A DNA stretch of 11,162 nucleotides from Candidatus Fermentibacterota bacterium (GTDB lineage: Bacteria; Fermentibacterota; Fermentibacteria; Fermentibacterales; Fermentibacteraceae): NCBI GenBank assembly GCA_022703195.1, contig JAKLEF010000035.1, positions 1 through 11,162 on the forward strand, in the 5' to 3' direction. This document shows, piece by piece, positions 5,041-11,162 of this stretch. Numbering within the stretch: the first letter of the stretch is position 1; each line of letters begins with the position of its first letter. Position numbers and translations under genes: made by a program. Under the pieces are notes generated by a model, which saw only the letters and a program-made list of their open reading frames with translations, searched no databases and was not told where the DNA came from.

Positions 5041-7581
5041 TCACGGCCCGAGCATCTCCCTTATCTCATAGAGAAGGTGCTGGGCCTCCCGGGGCGACAT
5101 GGAATCCGGGGAGATGCCGCGAAGGATCTCCATCAGGCCGTCCGGAGGGGTGTCGAAATCAATCGTCATCTGGTCGTCGCGGGTCTCCCCCGGCACTCCG
5201 CCCTTCTCGAGGCGCGCGAGTATCCTGGCCGCCCTTGCCGAGACCTGGGGCGGCACACCGGCCATCGAGGCCACATGGATGCCGTATGACCTGTCGGATG
5301 GCCCCTCGGCTGCCCTGTAGAGGAAGACGATGCCCTGGCGCGTCTCGCGGACGGGGACGTTTATGTTGGCACAATTCCTGAGATCGGAGGGTAGCCTCGT
5401 CAGCTCGTGGTAGTGTGTCGCGAACACGACAAGGGGGCGGTGGACCGGGCTGTCGTGCAGGCTCTCGATTATGGCCCACGCCAGTGCCAGGCCGTCGAAC
5501 GTGCTCGTACCCCTGCCTATCTCGTCCATCACCGCGAAGCTCTCGGGGGTCGACTGGTTGAGCACGGCCGCGGCATCCGCCATCTCGAGCAGGAAGGTGG
5601 ACTGCCCCCTGGCTATCCTGTCCGCTGAGCCGATGCGCGTGAAGAGCCTGTCCACGGGGGAGAAGACGAACGAGGTCGCCGGGACGAACGATCCGGCCTG
5701 CGCCATCACCAGGGTCTGGGCGGCCTGCCGGAGCAGGGTCGACTTCCCCGCCATGTTTGGGCCGGTGACTATCAGTATCCTCCGGTCGGCGTCCATCCTG
5801 AGGGAGCTGGGAACGCAGTCCCCGGGGGGCAGGATGACGTCGAGCACGGGATGGCGCCCGTCCTCGAGGCGGAAGCAGGGCGGATCGGCGAGGACCGGCC
5901 TGGTGTATGACCTCTCCCCCGCCAGGATCGCCATGCCGCAGAGCGCGTCCAGCCTCGATAGGAGGGCACCGGTTCGCCTTATCCGGGAGGCCCTGGCGGC
6001 CACCCTCGACCTGAGGCCTTCGAAGATCGTCCTCTCCAGCTCGGCAATGCCCTCCTCGGCCCGGAGCAGCTTCACCTCCATCTCGTGGAGACCGGGGGTC
6101 GTGTACCTCTCGCTTGTCGCAAGGGTCTGCCGCCGCACGAACCGTTCCGGCACCTGGCCCGCCATGCTCCGCGGGACCTCTATGTAATATCCGAAGACGC
6201 GGTTGTATCCTATCGAAAGCCTCTGTATGCCGGTCGCCGCGCGCTCCGACTCCTCCATGGCCGCCATCCAGCTCCTGCCGCCGTGCCGCGCCTCCCTCAG
6301 CTCGTCCAGCTCGGCGGACACGCCCTTCGCGATGGTGTCGCCGTCGCCCGGCCTGGCCGGTGGGTCGGGGGCGATGGTCGAGTCGATATCGTCCCCGATG
6401 TCGTCCAGAGTGTCCATCGCCGATACCTCGCACAGGAGCTCCGAGGAGAACGGCGAAAGCTCCCTGGCGAGCGAGGGCAGCTGCGCGACGGTCGCGCCGA
6501 TGGCATGCAGGTCCCGCGGCCCGCTCTTGAGCGTGAGCAGGCGCCCGGCCTGCCTCTCGAGGTCGCAGAAGGACGAGAGCATGCCCGTGAGCATCCCGCA
6601 CCGGCCCGAGAGAAGGAGCTCCTCCACCGCGTCATGCCTGGCCCTCGTCTCCCGGGCCGCCCTTGGAGGGGACAGAAGCCAGCTCCTGTAGGTCCTTCCG
6701 CCGCCGGGCGTCGCGGTCCTGTCCGTCGCGTCGGCGAGCACCGCCTGGCGGTCGGGGCCCGCGGTGTCGACGAGATCGAGCGCCAGGGCGCTCCTGGCGT
6801 CGATAACCATGATGTCGCCGGCGCTGTAGAGCCCCGTGAACTCCACCTTCGAGGCGATGTTCCGCTTGACGTCCTCGACGTACGACAGCAGGGCGCCCAC
6901 GGCTCCGAGCGGTGCAGGCGACTCCTCGAGCCCCAGGCCACCCAGGGCCGTCACCCCGAGCCTTCTCTTCACGGCCTCCGCGGCCGCCGCCTGCCCGAAG
7001 CGCCAGTCCTCGAGCCTCGTTGTCGAGACGGATACGGGCGGCTCCACGGTGGAGCTCTCGGCCAGGAGCAGTTCCCGCGGGGCCCTGCGCGACACCTCCT
7101 CGAGGACCGCCTCCATGGATCCGGCGAAAGCCCCGGCCGATCCCGTCGAAAGGTCGCAGAATGCCGCAGCCCATTCGGACCCGGCCGAATGGACGGAGCA
7201 GAGCAGGGCCGTCTCCCTCTCCCCCAGGGCCTGCCCGGCCACCAGGGTCCCGGGGGTGACTATCTCGGTGACCTCGCGCCGGACCAGTTTCTTCGCCCTG
7301 GCCGGGTCCTCGGTCTGCTCGCAGATCGCCACCTTCAGGCCGGCCCGGATCAGCCTGGGCAGGTAGTTGTCGAGGGCGTGGACCGGGAAGCCGGCGAGGG
7401 GGACCCTCTCCCCCGTCTCCCTGTCCAGGTCGCGGGACGTCAGTGTGATCCCGAGGGTCCGGGAGAGGATCGCGGCATCCTCGAAGAAGGTCTCGAAGAA
7501 GTCGCCCATCTGGAAGAGGAGCAGCTTGCCGGGGTGTCTCTCCCTCTCACTCCTGTACTGCTGCATCAGGGGGGTGTTCAA
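5041..7581 (-). CDS. mutS: DNA mismatch repair ATPase MutS
   Basis: MutS recognises mispaired or looped bases and, as an ATP-driven clamp, recruits MutL to start mismatch repair. From the TTG at 7581 it has 846 residues, close to the usual 850. Features: N-terminal MQQYRSERERHPGKLLLFQMGDFFE with the mismatch-wedging Phe-X-Glu at Phe28-Phe29-Glu30; connector TPGTLV; core with DRTATPGGGRTYRSWLL; clamp FGYYIEVPRS; Walker A GPNMAGKST (607-615); STFLLEM; Walker B VMDEIGRGTSTFDG with Asp685-Glu686; ATHYHEL; and a C-terminal helical PREAQHLLYEIREML. QMTIDF at 804-809 looks like a sliding-clamp binding motif (E. coli MutS has QMSLL in a similar place). An in-frame ATG at 7698 would add 39 low-complexity residues lying inside the preceding gene, so it is rejected. 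The gene is the last of an ABC exporter-GT9-mutS run. No mutL is present in the window. Confidence 0.97.
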   Translation of the reverse strand: MNTPLMQQYRSERERHPGKLLLFQMGDFFETFFEDAAILSRTLGITLTSRDLDRETGERVPLAGFPVHALDNYLPRLIRAGLKVAICEQTEDPARAKKLVRREVTEIVTPGTLVAGQALGERETALLCSVHSAGSEWAAAFCDLSTGSAGAFAGSMEAVLEEVSRRAPRELLLAESSTVEPPVSVSTTRLEDWRFGQAAAAEAVKRRLGVTALGGLGLEESPAPLGAVGALLSYVEDVKRNIASKVEFTGLYSAGDIMVIDARSALALDLVDTAGPDRQAVLADATDRTATPGGGRTYRSWLLSPPRAARETRARHDAVEELLLSGRCGMLTGMLSSFCDLERQAGRLLTLKSGPRDLHAIGATVAQLPSLARELSPFSSELLCEVSAMDTLDDIGDDIDSTIAPDPPARPGDGDTIAKGVSAELDELREARHGGRSWMAAMEESERAATGIQRLSIGYNRVFGYYIEVPRSMAGQVPERFVRRQTLATSERYTTPGLHEMEVKLLRAEEGIAELERTIFEGLRSRVAARASRIRRTGALLSRLDALCGMAILAGERSYTRPVLADPPCFRLEDGRHPVLDVILPPGDCVPSSLRMDADRRILIVTGPNMAGKSTLLRQAAQTLVMAQAGSFVPATSFVFSPVDRLFTRIGSADRIARGQSTFLLEMADAAAVLNQSTPESFAVMDEIGRGTSTFDGLALAWAIIESLHDSPVHRPLVVFATHYHELTRLPSDLRNCANINVPVRETRQGIVFLYRAAEGPSDRSYGIHVASMAGVPPQVSARAARILARLEKGGVPGETRDDQMTIDFDTPPDGLMEILRGISPDSMSPREAQHLLYEIREMLGP

Positions 7582-7599
7582 CGCCTCCCGGCCTCCTCC
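7578..7599 (-). promoter_or_regulatory. TTGA stop-start junction and ribosome binding site between GT9 gene and mutS
   Basis: The GT9 gene ends in TGA (7580-7578) and mutS begins with TTG (7581-7579), so four bases TTGA hold both start and stop. GGAGGAGG (7599-7592) lies 10 nt before the TTG and GGGAGG (7589-7584) 2 nt before it. The geometry resembles the common ATGA coupling junction and implies that mutS translation depends on the upstream gene. Confidence 0.7.
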
Positions 7600-8528
7600 A
7601 TCGCCCTGTCGTAGACGTCCCTGGGGAGGATCGAGGACCGGCATTCCATCGTGCCCGTCCTGCAGCGGAGCCCGCCGTGCCTGTGGCATGGGCTGCACGG
7701 CGCGGAGGGTCCGAACGAGCCCTCGGCGGGCCAGAATCCCAGCGCGGGGGAGGTGGAGGTGAACACGACGAGCGTGGGCACGCCCAGAGCCCGGGAGACG
7801 TGCGCCGGGCCCGAATCGGGGGAGATCACGAGATGCTGCCTCTCGAGAACGTCCAGGAGCCCGGCGATGCCGCCCCCGCCGGCGTATGCCGACACACCGG
7901 GCCTCCTCACGGAGGATGCGGTCGCGGCTATCTCGGAAGCGTCCTCCGGACCTCCCGCGAGCGTCACGCGGGCGCCATCGAGATCGATGAAGAGCCTGGC
8001 CAGTTCGGCGACGACTCCGCGGGGCAGGCTCTTCAAGGGCCAGCGCCCGCCGCAGACCAGCGCCACGTGGAATCCGTCGCCGGGCAAGGCCGCTCTCGTC
8101 AGCACGGGCGGGGGTGACGACTCGAATCCCGCCACCCGGGCGAAGTCGAGCGCCCTCGGAGGCATGGATGCGCCTCCCGCGAGCGCTTCCCGCCTCAGCC
8201 GCCTGTCGGTTGCGAAGCGCGGCACCTCGCGGGGCCAGGTGCCGAGCCGTGTCGTGAGGTTCCCCTGGAGGTCCACAACCCTGTCCGGCCCGAATGCCGC
8301 TATCTCCCGGCGGATGGCCTTACAGGCGTTGCTCCGGGGCACTCCCGCGCATGCGATCCCGGCCCCGAAGCGCTCCGCGACGGGCAGATACTCCTCCGCG
8401 GTGATGAACAGCGTGGAGTTGTAGCGGGCGAAGAGCGATGCCACGGGCTGGCAGAGCACCACGTCCCCGAGGGAGTGGAGCCTCAGGATGGCCGCCCTCT
8501 CAGACGGTGTCCGAGAACTGGAGGTCAT
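7578..8528 (-). CDS. Glycosyltransferase family 9 (heptosyltransferase-like) protein
   Basis: A 316-residue GT-B fold enzyme of the heptosyltransferase family, which adds ADP-heptose (or a related sugar) to the lipopolysaccharide inner core at the cytoplasmic face of the inner membrane. Evidence: N-terminal AAILRLHSLGDVVLCQPVAS (residues 12-31); VVDLQGNLTTRLGT (84-97); a central ALVCGGRWPLKSLP (156-169); VTLAGGPED (188-196); donor-binding VISPDSGPAHVSRALGVPTLVVF (234-256); and a C-terminal PCSPCHRHGGLRC region with cysteines 278, 281, 289 and 296, as often seen in GT9 proteins. Length is slightly below the usual 330-350. The ATG at 8528 has AGAAGG 4 nt upstream and overlaps the ABC exporter stop by 29 nt, so it is translationally coupled. 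Pairing with an MsbA-like exporter supports a role in lipid A-core or another envelope glycolipid. The exact sugar and acceptor are not determined. Confidence 0.92.
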   Translation of the reverse strand: MTSSSRTPSERAAILRLHSLGDVVLCQPVASLFARYNSTLFITAEEYLPVAERFGAGIACAGVPRSNACKAIRREIAAFGPDRVVDLQGNLTTRLGTWPREVPRFATDRRLRREALAGGASMPPRALDFARVAGFESSPPPVLTRAALPGDGFHVALVCGGRWPLKSLPRGVVAELARLFIDLDGARVTLAGGPEDASEIAATASSVRRPGVSAYAGGGGIAGLLDVLERQHLVISPDSGPAHVSRALGVPTLVVFTSTSPALGFWPAEGSFGPSAPCSPCHRHGGLRCRTGTMECRSSILPRDVYDRAMEEAGRR

Positions 8529-10407
8529 ACAGCCTTCTGTACCTGCCGTCGGCCTTCATTAGGGCGTCGTGCGTCCCGCTCTCGACTATGCGGCCGGCCT
8601 CGAGGAAGAGGATCCTGTCGGCGCGGCGTATCGTGCTGAGCCTGTGGGCAATTATCAGGGCCGTCCTTCCTGACACGAGGCTCTCTATGGCCCTCTGCAC
8701 CAGCCTCTCGGATTCGGTGTCGAGGGAGGATGTGGCCTCGTCGAGGACGAGGATGGCCGGATCCTTCAGGATGGCGCGCGCGATCGCGAGCCTCTGGCGC
8801 TGGCCGCCCGAGAGCGTGACCCCGCGCTCCCCTATGTCGGTGTCGAATCCCCCGGGCATCTCGTCCACGAAATCGAGGATGTTCGCGGCGGCGGCGGCCT
8901 CCCTGACCCGCTCGAGGGGGATGTCGGCCCTGCCGTATGCGATGTTGTTCCTGACCGTGTCGTTGAAGAGCACGGTCTCCTGGGTCACCACGCCGACGAG
9001 GGCCCTCAGCGAGGAGAGGGAGATGTCCCTGAGGTCGGTGCCGTCGAGGAGCACCCTTCCCTCCGATGGGTCCATGAATCTCGGCAGCAGGTCGGCGAGG
9101 GTGCTCTTGCCGGCGCCGCTCGGCCCGACCAGAGCCACAACCTCCCCCGCGCGAAGAGTGAGGTCGATGCCGTGCAGGACCTCCTCCCTGTCGTAGGCGA
9201 AGCTCACGTTCTCGAACACCACCGACTCGCGGAAGCCCCGGGCCTCGACCGGATCCGGGGGCTGCACCACGGAAGGCCTCTCGTCGAGGATCGCGAACAC
9301 CCTGTCGCTGGAGGCGAGGCCTGCCTGGATCCTGGTGATCGACTTGCTCAGATCCTTCACCGGGTCCATCATGGAGAGGGCCGCGCCCAGGAAGACGAAG
9401 AACTGGCCCTGGGTCATGCCGCCGCCGCCCAGGACCTCGTTCCCGCCGTACCAGAAGATCAGCGCGCTGGCTCCCACCCCGATGATCTCCGTGAGCGGTC
9501 CGGCGAGGGACTTGAGCCTCTGGAGCGATGTCTCGAACCTGGCGTGCGACCTGAGTATCCTGTCGAACCTGCCCTGCTCGAATCCCTCCATCGAGAAGGC
9601 CTTCACCACGCGTATGCCCAGCGATGACTCCTGGAGGACCGACGCGAAGTCGGCCATCTTCTCCTGGGCCTTGTGGCTCTTCCTCCTCAGCCTCTTCCCC
9701 AGGGCGCCTATGGCGATGGCGCTCGGTGGCAGGACGGCGAGGGTCACGAGCGTCAGCTTCCAGGAGGCCATCAGGGCTATCGCCAGGAAGACGCCGAGCA
9801 GGACGGCCTGCTTCGCCACGTTGACCATGGCCTCTGAAATCGCGCCCTTCAGCCTGTCGACGTCGGCCGTCATCCTGCTCAGGAGTTCGCCGATCCGGCT
9901 CCTCGCGAAGTATTCGAGATCGAGCCCGAGGATGTGGCCGAAGAGGGCCCTTCGGAGATCGAAGAGCACGCCCTGCTCCACCCTGGCCAGGAAGAAGGTC
10001 TGGAGGACCGCAGCTATGTTCTTGAACACTATCAGGATGACGATGAAGGCTATCACCAGTGCCAGGGACTCCTGCGGCGGGGCCTCGCGGAGCGCGGCCC
10101 GGGCGGCCTCGCCTGCTTCGGAGAACCCGTCGGCCGCCCCGGACACGTCAAGTGAGCCGAGTCTCGAGAAGGCGGCGCCCGCCGGCGGGAGGACCTCGGT
10201 ACGTACGATCTCATCCAGCGTCCTGCCCGACGATCCTCCCGTCTCGCTGCCCAGGACGTCGTCGAAAACGGGGAGGATCATGCCGATGGATGCGCCGCTC
10301 GACAGTGCGTAGACCACGGCGCAGACCATGGCCACGGCCACGGTACCCGAGTAGGGCTTCACGAAGCCCAGAAGCCTCCTTGCGTTCCCCCGGCGTCCGT
10401 CGGCCAA
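8500..10407 (-). CDS. MsbA-like ABC exporter (fused membrane and ATPase domains)
   Basis: A half-transporter that would dimerise and use ATP to flip or export a lipid or lipid-linked glycan across the inner membrane. From the TTG at 10407 it has 635 residues. The membrane domain starts LLGFVKPYSGTVAVAM and holds about six helices (near 20-47, 113-137, 195-215, 218-236, 304-322 and 333-352). The ATPase domain has Walker A GPSGAGKS (428-435), Q-loop Gln476, signature LSGGQ (532-536), Walker B LVLDEA with Asp556-Glu557, and switch His588. All key residues are intact. The helix 1-2 loop (about 50-112) is unusually long. The TTG has AGGAAGG 6 nt upstream, whereas the in-frame ATG at 10467 has its purine run directly against it. 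It heads the operon with GT9 and mutS, so an envelope glycolipid is the likely cargo; multidrug export is the alternative. TATGTT at 10455-10450 could be its -10, but no convincing -35 accompanies it. Confidence 0.93.
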   Translation of the reverse strand: MADGRRGNARRLLGFVKPYSGTVAVAMVCAVVYALSSGASIGMILPVFDDVLGSETGGSSGRTLDEIVRTEVLPPAGAAFSRLGSLDVSGAADGFSEAGEAARAALREAPPQESLALVIAFIVILIVFKNIAAVLQTFFLARVEQGVLFDLRRALFGHILGLDLEYFARSRIGELLSRMTADVDRLKGAISEAMVNVAKQAVLLGVFLAIALMASWKLTLVTLAVLPPSAIAIGALGKRLRRKSHKAQEKMADFASVLQESSLGIRVVKAFSMEGFEQGRFDRILRSHARFETSLQRLKSLAGPLTEIIGVGASALIFWYGGNEVLGGGGMTQGQFFVFLGAALSMMDPVKDLSKSITRIQAGLASSDRVFAILDERPSVVQPPDPVEARGFRESVVFENVSFAYDREEVLHGIDLTLRAGEVVALVGPSGAGKSTLADLLPRFMDPSEGRVLLDGTDLRDISLSSLRALVGVVTQETVLFNDTVRNNIAYGRADIPLERVREAAAAANILDFVDEMPGGFDTDIGERGVTLSGGQRQRLAIARAILKDPAILVLDEATSSLDTESERLVQRAIESLVSGRTALIIAHRLSTIRRADRILFLEAGRIVESGTHDALMKADGRYRRLYDLQFSDTV

Positions 10408-10413
10408 CGCTTT

Positions 10414-10420
10414 CCTTCCT
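10414..10420 (-). promoter_or_regulatory. Shine-Dalgarno supporting the TTG start of the ABC exporter
   Basis: AGGAAGG on the minus strand followed by AAAGCG and TTG at 10407-10405. This favours a 635-residue protein over the 655-residue reading from the ATG at 10467. Confidence 0.6.
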
Positions 10421-10483
10421 GCGAACGGTATGCGCCCGATGCAGCCCCGAACATAAGGACTGGGCATCCTCCGGGCATGCCTC

Positions 10484-10512
10484 TTGACGCCGGGGCTCCC
10501 GCCGGATACGCT
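10484..10512 (+). promoter_or_regulatory. Promoter-like element directly before the lamin-tail gene (possible leaderless start)
   Basis: TTGACG (10484-10489, five of six to consensus), 17-nt spacer, TACGCT (10507-10512, TANNNT type), then 6 nt to the ATG at 10519. There is no Shine-Dalgarno. The expected transcription start falls at or next to the A of the ATG, so the mRNA would be leaderless. Confidence 0.55.
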
Positions 10513-10518
10513 CTTTAC

Positions 10519-11162
10519 ATGATCATGCAGCTGCTCTTCCTCGCCCTGCCCGCCCAGCCCCCGGCGATCACCGAGGTCATGGCGAATCCGCTCGACGAGG
10601 ACAATGCCGAGTTCATCGAGATCTGCAACCCCTCACCCCTTGCTGTCGACCTCCTGGGGTACTCGATCACCGACGGAGACGCCATCGATGTCATCGAACC
10701 GTGGGACGAGACGGCCTACGGTGTCTTCCCCGACACAGACGCCGTGACGGGGTCGACGACCGTTCCGGCCGGGGGTTACGCCGTCCTGCTCGAGACGGGC
10801 TACGTGCTCGCGCCGGCATACGACTTCCCGCCGGGCACCGTCATCCTCACCACCGGCGATGCGGCCCTGTGCAACGGCCTGGCCGCCCCGTCCGACCCGC
10901 TCACACTGTTCGATCCCGCCGGCACTGCCGACAGCAACGCGGTCTCCACGTACGGAACGCCGGTCCCATCCGACATCTGGTCCGAACGCGACGACGACGG
11001 CCTCGACGGCATCCCGTTCGATCCCGGAGACGGATACAGCGTCGAGCGGTCATCCGCCTCCATGCCCGACGAGGAGTCGAGCTGGGTCGAGGGCACGCCG
11101 GGGGGCACGCCGGGGGCCGGATGCGGCTCGCAGGGCGGGCCCGACCTCTCCTGCACCGGCGT
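10519..11162 (+). CDS. Lamin-tail-domain (LTD) secreted protein, N-terminal part (runs off right edge)
   Basis: An open frame of 214 codons with no stop before the window ends. It opens with a short hydrophobic stretch (MIMQLLFLALPAQPPA), read as a minimal signal peptide, although it lacks the usual N-terminal Lys/Arg. Residues about 16-190 match a bacterial LTD: ITEVMANPLDEDNAEFIEICNP, then VDLLGYSITDGD, STTVPAGGYAVLLETG, DPLTLFDPAGTADSN, GDGYSVERSS and SSWVEGTPGGTPGAGCG. LTDs are immunoglobulin-like beta sandwiches found in large extracytoplasmic proteins, often with nuclease, calcium-binding or sorting domains; what follows here is not visible. It is transcribed away from the ABC exporter operon. 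An in-frame ATG at 10477 would add 14 residues overlapping the -35/-10 pair and give a poor signal peptide, so 10519 (or 10525) is preferred. Function beyond surface or secreted location is unknown. Confidence 0.82.
   Translation, partial: MIMQLLFLALPAQPPAITEVMANPLDEDNAEFIEICNPSPLAVDLLGYSITDGDAIDVIEPWDETAYGVFPDTDAVTGSTTVPAGGYAVLLETGYVLAPAYDFPPGTVILTTGDAALCNGLAAPSDPLTLFDPAGTADSNAVSTYGTPVPSDIWSERDDDGLDGIPFDPGDGYSVERSSASMPDEESSWVEGTPGGTPGAGCGSQGGPDLSCTG

Noticed and set aside
5159..6601. Minus-strand frame of 480 codons
   Set aside because: Overlaps mutS in another frame; Arg/Gly/Pro-rich frameshift image without homology signs. MutS shows no break that would suggest a real frameshift.
6085..7614. 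Plus-strand frame of 509 codons
   Set aside because: Antisense shadow of mutS; the minus-strand frame carries every MutS motif, while this one has none and a typical shadow composition.
10477..10518. Upstream ATG for the lamin-tail protein
   Set aside because: Adds a non-hydrophobic leader before the signal-like stretch, has no well-spaced Shine-Dalgarno and overlaps the putative -35/-10.
10518..10527. CATGATCATG palindrome at the lamin-tail start as an operator
   Set aside because: A 10-bp palindrome formed largely by two adjacent ATG codons; no second copy nearby, so there is no support for a regulator site.
10800..11156. Minus-strand frame of 118 codons near the right edge
   Set aside because: Opposite the lamin-tail-domain frame, which has clear domain motifs and an uninterrupted reading to the window end.

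Overview
The window is about 11.2 kb of high-GC bacterial DNA, densely coded and mostly on the minus strand. It carries eight genes: six complete and one cut off at each end. No tRNA, rRNA, CRISPR array, insertion sequence or phage gene is visible, and no stretch over about 110 bases lacks a gene. A GT9 heptosyltransferase-type enzyme next to an MsbA-like exporter suggests a diderm (Gram-negative type) bacterium. A Hrb-type flavin reductase and an archaeal-type peroxiredoxin suggest an anaerobe or microaerophile that handles oxygen stress. The lamin-tail-domain surface protein, the orphan multi-sensor hybrid kinase and the GC-rich composition would fit an environmental lineage, possibly one of the FCB-like candidate phyla. 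That placement is a guess and cannot be fixed from this window.

Right-hand part (10519 down to 5041). A divergent intergenic region (10408-10518) separates a plus-strand lamin-tail-domain secreted protein (10519 to beyond the window) from a tight minus-strand operon. The operon order is MsbA-like ABC exporter, GT9 glycosyltransferase, mutS. Its genes overlap: the ABC stop and GT9 start by 29 nt, and the GT9 stop and mutS start by 2 nt in a TTGA junction. The first two genes fit synthesis and export of an envelope glycolipid such as lipid A-core; mutS is an unexpected third member.

Middle (5040 down to 1403). After mutS comes a 90-residue protein of unknown function with its own plausible promoter. 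Next is a soluble hybrid sensor histidine kinase of 1092 residues (degenerate PAS-like region, GAF, PAS, GAF, PAS, HisKA, HATPase, receiver). A promoter-like sequence inside the 3' end of the small gene would start its transcript almost exactly at the kinase ATG.

Left-hand part (1402 down to 1). The kinase is followed closely by a Prx6-like peroxiredoxin with the archaeal C-terminal CX5C pair, then 3 nt later by a stand-alone flavin-reductase domain resembling the N-terminal half of high-molecular-weight rubredoxin (Hrb). After a 92-nt gap with inverted repeats, a family-2 glycosyltransferase begins and runs off the left edge. The kinase, peroxiredoxin and flavin reductase look like one transcription unit for redox sensing and peroxide or oxygen defence.

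Two features of gene expression stand out. Three of the seven starts on the minus strand look like TTG (flavin reductase, mutS, ABC exporter), each supported by a Shine-Dalgarno sequence. Two genes without a Shine-Dalgarno (the kinase and the lamin-tail protein) each have a -35/-10-like pair with a TANNNT element 6-7 nt before the ATG, the arrangement expected for leaderless mRNAs.
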